From Methylobacter sp. (GTDB taxonomy: Bacteria > Pseudomonadota > Gammaproteobacteria > Methylococcales > Methylomonadaceae), in the NCBI RefSeq assembly GCF_023227905.1, contig NZ_JALOCF010000068.1, positions 1 through 18,776 on the forward strand: a stretch of DNA of 18,776 nt, in the 5' to 3' direction. The notes below the pieces were generated by a model. The model did no database searches, had not been told where the DNA came from, and saw only the letters and a program-made list of their open reading frames with translations. Positions 14,679 through 18,776 of the stretch are shown in pieces. The position numbers were made by a program, and so were the translations under genes. Positions within the stretch are counted from its first letter, which is position 1; each line of letters starts with the position of its first letter.

Positions 14679-15254
14679 CTAACTCTGCCAGGTCCTGAAA
14701 CTGCCGGTGTCCAAGTGGACAAAGCCTAAGCGTTGAGAATAGCCGACGCCTCCGCGGCGCAGCGCCAGTGCAGCGTTCCTGATTTTGCGAATATCCAGCC
14801 CATCCACGTGAAGATCAATAGCCCGGCCTTGCATATGCAGACTGTGTTTTGCGACATTGCGACGTCTTTTACGTAATCGGGCATTCGTGCGTGGAGAACG
14901 ATAGCCCGAGAAAACCAGAAATGGCTTATGGGTTCCAAGCGCAAGCTTCAGATCATATAACTGGTCGAGCAAGGCCGGGTCAATGGGATGAACTTGGCCG
15001 GTATGATAATCACGCAGCAGGTAGCTGATTTCTTGCAAGGCATCGTCGAGGTAATCGCCCTGTTCGAAATAGGTTAACTTCAACTTATCGCCGGTATGAA
15101 TATTTTTTAAAGCGAGCGTTTTAGGTTCAGTGTCCGCATTCGAAACCTCTATGCCGCTCAGCGCCAGCAAAGAAATACCGGCTACAGTCTTAAAAAAACC
15201 GCGCCTTGATGCAATAACACGGCTTTCATCGCTGCCTATTATCGGTTTGTTCAT
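14679..15254 (-). CDS. Tat-exported DUF882 peptidase (MepK/YcbK-like murein endopeptidase)
   Basis: This 191-residue protein starts with a twin-arginine signal (SRRGFFK, Arg17-Arg18, then a hydrophobic core VAGISLLALSG), so it is exported folded. The rest is a DUF882 domain of the M15-like type. SGYRSPRTN is at 116-124. HMQGRAIDLHV at 140-150 supplies zinc ligands His140 and Asp147, and FVHLDTGSFRTW supplies His180. E. coli MepK (182 residues) has the same three ligands and cuts peptide cross-links in murein. The expected substrate is the peptide part of peptidoglycan in the periplasm. The start is ATG at 15254 with AAGG upstream. The next gene on the strand (MscS) starts 63 bp after its stop, so shared transcription is possible. 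Confidence 0.9.
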   Translation of the reverse strand: MNKPIIGSDESRVIASRRGFFKTVAGISLLALSGIEVSNADTEPKTLALKNIHTGDKLKLTYFEQGDYLDDALQEISYLLRDYHTGQVHPIDPALLDQLYDLKLALGTHKPFLVFSGYRSPRTNARLRKRRRNVAKHSLHMQGRAIDLHVDGLDIRKIRNAALALRRGGVGYSQRLGFVHLDTGSFRTWQS

Positions 15255-15473
15255 AATCTGCCTTCATAACTCTTGGCCTAAAACAATTGTTTTTCAGGCT
15301 TGTTTATGCGTTATGCCAAAACATGGTTTACAGATTAACCCGAACACTTAAGGTTAGTCAGTGCGTTGTCGTACTTAAAACGCATCAATCTGCCTGCTGC
15401 ACCTGTAACAAGAGCAGCCGTTAAGATAGCAGTGTGGCTCTACTCAAAAATACTCTGGATAATGAAGCCTACT

Positions 15474-17039
15474 TTATTCGGCAGTTGATTCAAAAGCGTC
15501 CGCTTCGGATTCAGGCAGTTTTTCCTGGCTGGGATCCCAGCGGATAACCTGGTTTCTTCCGGACTCCTTCGCCACATAAAGCGCTCTGTCGGCTTGATTA
15601 TTCAATTCGGCAGGATTTTCGGCATGATCGAAAATTGATGCAACGCCAAGGCTGGCCGTTACGTTCGGGCCGGTCCTTTCATAAATTTTGATCGACTCAT
15701 TCATAATGCTTAGTCTGATACGTTCAGCGACAGAAAAGGCGTCATCAGCGGAAAGGCCCGGTAAAACCAAACAAAACTCTTCGCCCCCGTAACGGCCCAC
15801 CAGATCATCTTTCCTGGAGTTCGAATGCAGAATATTGGCTAGAAGCTGGATAATATCGTCACCGGTTGAATGGCCATAATTGTCATTTACCAGTTTAAAA
15901 TGATCAATATCAACCATGAGGCAGGATAACTCGCTCCCTTGTTTTTTAGCTTTGGCGAACTCTATGTCAAAGGCTTCATAAAATGCACGGCGGTTTAAAC
16001 ATCCTGTAAGAGGGTCCCGGGTCGCCAGAAAATGCAATTCCTTATTTTGCTGTGTCACTTCAACTTGCGCTGTCTCAAGTTGAGCAATCAAAGAGGATAA
16101 TTCGATATTTTTTTGCTCGAGCACGGTAACGTCGTCAAAGGTGATTAATACGCCTTGGGCTACATTATAATCTCCTAAAATAGGTGCGCAGTTAACCACA
16201 AATTTTCTGACCGAACCTGAAGAAACCGGTAAGTCCAGGTTAAAGCCCATATGGGTTTCGCCATTTTGCAGCGCGCGGGTCCAGGGCAATATTTTTCCGG
16301 ATTTATCCTCGGGCTTATATTTCCAGCCTAATTCAAAGGCCTTAATTCCAAGCAGGGAAGCGGGCGTACGCCCCAGTTTTTCGGCAAATGCCTTGTTTGC
16401 CAAAACAATCTGTTCCTTTTCATCAAGGATCAATACGCCTTCAGTCAATGTATCAAAGGCAGCATTAACTCTTTCCGGAACCACTGCCGAAGGATCTAAC
16501 TGTCTTAGGGTTCGTAAAATAAAGAACAGATAAGCAAAAAAACCGAAGATTAAAATGAACAGCGCCAGTTTATAGATGGACGCACTAATAATGCCTGGAA
16601 AGATATCGGAGCTCAGCGGCGCGAATTTTAATTCAACCGTTCGCCAGGTTTTGCCGTTTTTCATGATGGGGACCAATATGTTGCTAGCCGTTGATTTTTG
16701 GCTATTGTAATTTCCCCATTGTTCGGCATGATTGCCCACCTGAAAAACCAGATTGCCGTCATTATTTCGCACCCCGGCCGTTAAAATAGTGTCGTCCCTG
16801 TTAATAATGACATCCAGGAAACGGTAAAACTGAGTTTCAGCGTTTACACCCAGAATTGAAAATTGTACCGCCAATGATTCGCTGATTAATTTTCTGGCTC
16901 TGAGTTCTGCTTGACGCTCATCGGGTGCGAAGCCGGCAAAATCCGCAATAAGTAACAGGCTGACAGTCAATGATACCAGAGCAAAGCTTATGCGCATGGC
17001 CGGTAAAATAGTAGAGGTCTTGGCAGATAATTTGTTCAT
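15474..17039 (-). CDS. Membrane-bound PAS-GGDEF diguanylate cyclase
   Basis: The protein has 521 residues from the ATG at 17039; a TTG just before it is the other possible start. Positions here count from that TTG. Hydrophobic segments at 16-36 and 155-177 bracket a periplasmic sensor domain of about 115 residues with no recognised family. A PAS domain spans about 190-305 (AFDTLTEGVLILDEKEQIVL...). A coiled-coil linker follows, then a GGDEF domain at 340-500. The active site reads GRYGGEEF (GGEEF 419-423), with RDPLTGCLNRRAF before it and YVAKESGRNQV after it, as in active cyclases. The inhibitory I-site RxxD (Arg410-Asp413) is intact, so product feedback is expected. It should make c-di-GMP from two GTP. 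It lies 74 bp downstream of the giant repeat protein on the same strand, a likely operon. No EAL domain is present. Confidence 0.95.
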   Translation of the reverse strand: MNKLSAKTSTILPAMRISFALVSLTVSLLLIADFAGFAPDERQAELRARKLISESLAVQFSILGVNAETQFYRFLDVIINRDDTILTAGVRNNDGNLVFQVGNHAEQWGNYNSQKSTASNILVPIMKNGKTWRTVELKFAPLSSDIFPGIISASIYKLALFILIFGFFAYLFFILRTLRQLDPSAVVPERVNAAFDTLTEGVLILDEKEQIVLANKAFAEKLGRTPASLLGIKAFELGWKYKPEDKSGKILPWTRALQNGETHMGFNLDLPVSSGSVRKFVVNCAPILGDYNVAQGVLITFDDVTVLEQKNIELSSLIAQLETAQVEVTQQNKELHFLATRDPLTGCLNRRAFYEAFDIEFAKAKKQGSELSCLMVDIDHFKLVNDNYGHSTGDDIIQLLANILHSNSRKDDLVGRYGGEEFCLVLPGLSADDAFSVAERIRLSIMNESIKIYERTGPNVTASLGVASIFDHAENPAELNNQADRALYVAKESGRNQVIRWDPSQEKLPESEADAFESTAE

Positions 17040-17113
17040 CAATTAAAGAACCTTGGCATAAAGCTAATTAGTCGGACTTGTACAAGTCATTTTGCTCAAA
17101 GACGAGCTTAATA

Positions 17114-18776
17114 TCAGCCATTATCATGATGTGTAGGCCGGGAAAATAACCGCTCAACTTTATCCTGAACAATTTCGTCACCTGAAGACTCTTGACTTTC
17201 AGGCCCGGCAAGTACCGCTGATTGTTTGGAGGCAATAAAAATCGGTAGCGGATCAAATCGCTTTAATAACGATACGGATGAAAATATGCTCGCTACTAAT
17301 GATCCGCTACGCAACACCCAGCGAACAAAACCGGCTGTTAAAGTCACGCTGGATATCACAGCCACACTAATTTCCAAAGAGTTGCGGCGCGACTCGCTAT
17401 CATCGATCTGGTTTCTCATGGCCGCCAGGTGTTGCCATAAAGCCTGCTCTTCGCTTTGAGTAAAACTACGATTCATGTCAACCGTGTAGTCAGCGCTGGA
17501 ACTTGCCGATAGGTCTCTAAAATTATTTGCCAACCTGTCTTCTGGGGGCTGCTCTACCATTGATGGAGGCGGTTCGCTTGTCCAGGAAGCCGTGATTGTT
17601 TGCTGATTAGCCTCAATAACCACCGCACCCTTTGGGGCAGTCATGGCGGGAGCGGATAAAGCGGCTTTATTACTTAGCAAGGCCTCGGTATCAAAAATAT
17701 TTTCGTTGCCGGATCTGATAATGCCGAGGTGATTGACATCATGGCTGTTTGCACTAGCTGTGTTATTGAAAGAGCCCTGTTGCATATCGACAGACACGGA
17801 GGCGACACGCGTATTAATGTCGCCGAATATAGGAGGCATGCCAAGAGGATTGGCATTGATGACGGGCGGCGCTGGAGCAGCCTGGGGCTGATCTTGGGCC
17901 GCTGTGGTAGTCAGGGTCTGGCCTTGGGTTGCGGTACTAGTCACAGTGTTTGCCGGGGCGTTGCTGATGTTGCTGACAGAGGCGACAGAAGCGACAGAAG
18001 CGACAGAGGTGACAGAGGTGACAGAGGTGACAGAGGTGACAGAGGTGACAGAGGTGACAGAGGCGGTTAAGGCGCTGCTGACGCCCTCGTTGCTGCCATG
18101 GCCGTCGGTATAGCTGGCGGTGACGGTCAGGGTCTTGCCGACCTCGGCTTCGGTCAGCACATAGCTGCTGCCGGTGGCGCCGGTGATCGCGGCGCCGTTG
18201 GCGAGCCACTGGTAGCTGATCGGGCCCAGCCCGTCGGCATCGGCCAGGGTGTGGCTGGCGGTCAGGGTCTGGCCCTGGGTCGTGGTGCCGGTGACGGTCA
18301 CGCTGCCGGTCGGGGCGTCGTTGACATTGGCGACGGCGGCGGTCGCGGCACTGACGGCGCTCTCGTTAGTGCCGTGGCCGTCGGTATAGCTGGCGGCCAC
18401 GGCCAGGGTCTTGCCGACCTCGGCTTCGGTCAGCACATAGCTGCTGCCGGTGGCGCCGGTGATCGCGGCGCCGTTGGCGAGCCACTGATAGCTGATCGTG
18501 CCCAGCCCGTCGGCATCGGCCAGGGTGTGGCCGGCGGTCAGGGTCTGGCCCTGGGTCGCGGTGCCGGTGACGGTCACGCTGCCGGTCGGGGCGTCGTTGA
18601 GGTTGGCGACGGCGGCGGTCGCGGCACTGACGGTGCTCTCGTTAGTGCCATGGCCGTCGGTATAGCTGGCGGCCACGGCCAGGGTCTTGCCGACCTCGGC
18701 TTCGGTCAGCACATAGCTGCTGCCGGTGGCGCCGGTGATCGCGGCGCCGTTGGCGAGCCACTGATAGCTGATCGTG
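17114..18776 (-). CDS. Giant repeat-containing surface protein, C-terminal part
   Basis: The frame enters at the right edge and stops at 17114; about 553 residues are visible and the true start is outside. The first 230 residues are near-identical 92-residue Ig-like repeats (motifs DADGLGxISYQWLANG, SSYVLTEAEVGKTL, NDAPTGSVTVTGT). Next come ten Val-Ser tripeptides (TSV/ASV) encoded by 9-bp repeats, then a low-complexity Pro/Ala/Gln-rich linker. The end has helices with QALWQHLAAMRNQI, a hydrophobic segment of about 40 residues (SVAVISSVTLTAGFVRWVLR...), FDPLPIF and a polar tail. As I recall, this type of ending closes very large repeat proteins with DUF4347/VCBS-like repeats. It probably anchors the protein in the inner membrane with the repeats outside; adhesion is the likely role. 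There is no type I secretion-type C-terminal signal. A diguanylate cyclase gene follows at 74 bp. Confidence 0.85.
   Translation of the reverse strand, partial: TISYQWLANGAAITGATGSSYVLTEAEVGKTLAVAASYTDGHGTNESTVSAATAAVANLNDAPTGSVTVTGTATQGQTLTAGHTLADADGLGTISYQWLANGAAITGATGSSYVLTEAEVGKTLAVAASYTDGHGTNESAVSAATAAVANVNDAPTGSVTVTGTTTQGQTLTASHTLADADGLGPISYQWLANGAAITGATGSSYVLTEAEVGKTLTVTASYTDGHGSNEGVSSALTASVTSVTSVTSVTSVTSVTSVASVASVASVSNISNAPANTVTSTATQGQTLTTTAAQDQPQAAPAPPVINANPLGMPPIFGDINTRVASVSVDMQQGSFNNTASANSHDVNHLGIIRSGNENIFDTEALLSNKAALSAPAMTAPKGAVVIEANQQTITASWTSEPPPSMVEQPPEDRLANNFRDLSASSSADYTVDMNRSFTQSEEQALWQHLAAMRNQIDDSESRRNSLEISVAVISSVTLTAGFVRWVLRSGSLVASIFSSVSLLKRFDPLPIFIASKQSAVLAGPESQESSGDEIVQDKVERLFSRPTHHDNG
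17975..18064 (-). repeat. In-frame 9-bp tandem repeat, ten copies
   Basis: Ten units of 9 bp (consensus GACAGAGGT on the plus strand) lie end to end. Six encode Thr-Ser-Val on the minus strand; four are variants encoding Ala-Ser-Val, one at the N-terminal end and three at the C-terminal end. The unit is a multiple of three, so slippage would change length without breaking the frame. Confidence 0.95.
18092..18776 (-). repeat. 276-bp tandem repeats (92 residues), about 2.5 copies
   Basis: The landmark GCCGTCGGTATAGCTGGCGG recurs at 18101, 18377 and 18653, a spacing of exactly 276 bp. Copies differ by only a few bases, with more change in the copy nearest the C-terminus. The run continues beyond the right edge. 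These repeats are clearly richer in G and C than the rest of the window, which fits recent amplification or strong codon bias of one unit. Confidence 0.95.

Noticed and set aside
17975..18064. CRISPR-like array
   Set aside because: Units are 9 bp with no spacers; it is a coding tandem repeat.
17729..18113. Plus-strand frames encoding Asp-Arg-Gly or Thr-Glu-Val ladders
   Set aside because: They are shadows of the 9-bp repeat, open only because the unit is a multiple of three without stops.

Overview
The window looks like chromosomal DNA of a free-living gammaproteobacterium. The proteins resemble families common there: YgiC/YjfC, YegD, DUF1993, DUF2254, MscS and a DUF882 (YcbK-type) peptidase. 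Dispersed GC-rich palindromes and a very long repetitive surface protein would suit a methanotroph-like (Methylococcales) genome. That placement is inference; no taxonomic marker gene is present. The unique DNA is of moderate GC, while the tandem repeats at the right edge are clearly richer in GC.

Layout. Positions 1-1427 (minus) hold a two-gene operon: a polytopic membrane protein with a YgiB-like tail, then the start of a glutathionylspermidine-synthase-like ATP-grasp protein that runs off the left edge. Positions 1700-4447 (plus) hold an unknown exported small protein, a DUF1993 protein with a strong terminator, and a YegD-type Hsp70-like ATPase. Positions 4448-7020 are mostly loose: a 44-bp double-hairpin repeat, a small cupin (minus), a decayed coding remnant, a DapB-family reductase (minus, GTG start) and a dead IS200-type transposase with its end hairpin.

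Positions 7061-9742 (plus) encode a complete P2-type cation ATPase with a TTG start, followed by a compound palindromic repeat and a terminator. Positions 10253-11784 (plus) hold a doubtful small exported ORF and a phospholipase D-type cardiolipin synthase. Facing it, 11779-14615 (minus) is a tightly packed three-gene operon, MscS channel > DUF2254 > DUF421, whose last stop codon interlocks with that of the cardiolipin synthase. Positions 14679-15254 (minus) encode a Tat-exported murein endopeptidase-like protein.

The right end (15474-18776, minus) holds a giant repeat-containing surface protein (C-terminal part only) followed 74 bp later by a membrane-bound PAS-GGDEF diguanylate cyclase.

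How they may work together. The cation ATPase, cardiolipin synthase, mechanosensitive channel, two uncharacterised membrane proteins and the cell-wall enzyme form an envelope and ion-homeostasis neighbourhood. The giant protein with the adjacent c-di-GMP synthase suggests an adhesion or biofilm module. Both groupings are inferred from gene order. Nothing here is a recognised defence or mobile system apart from the IS200 fossil.
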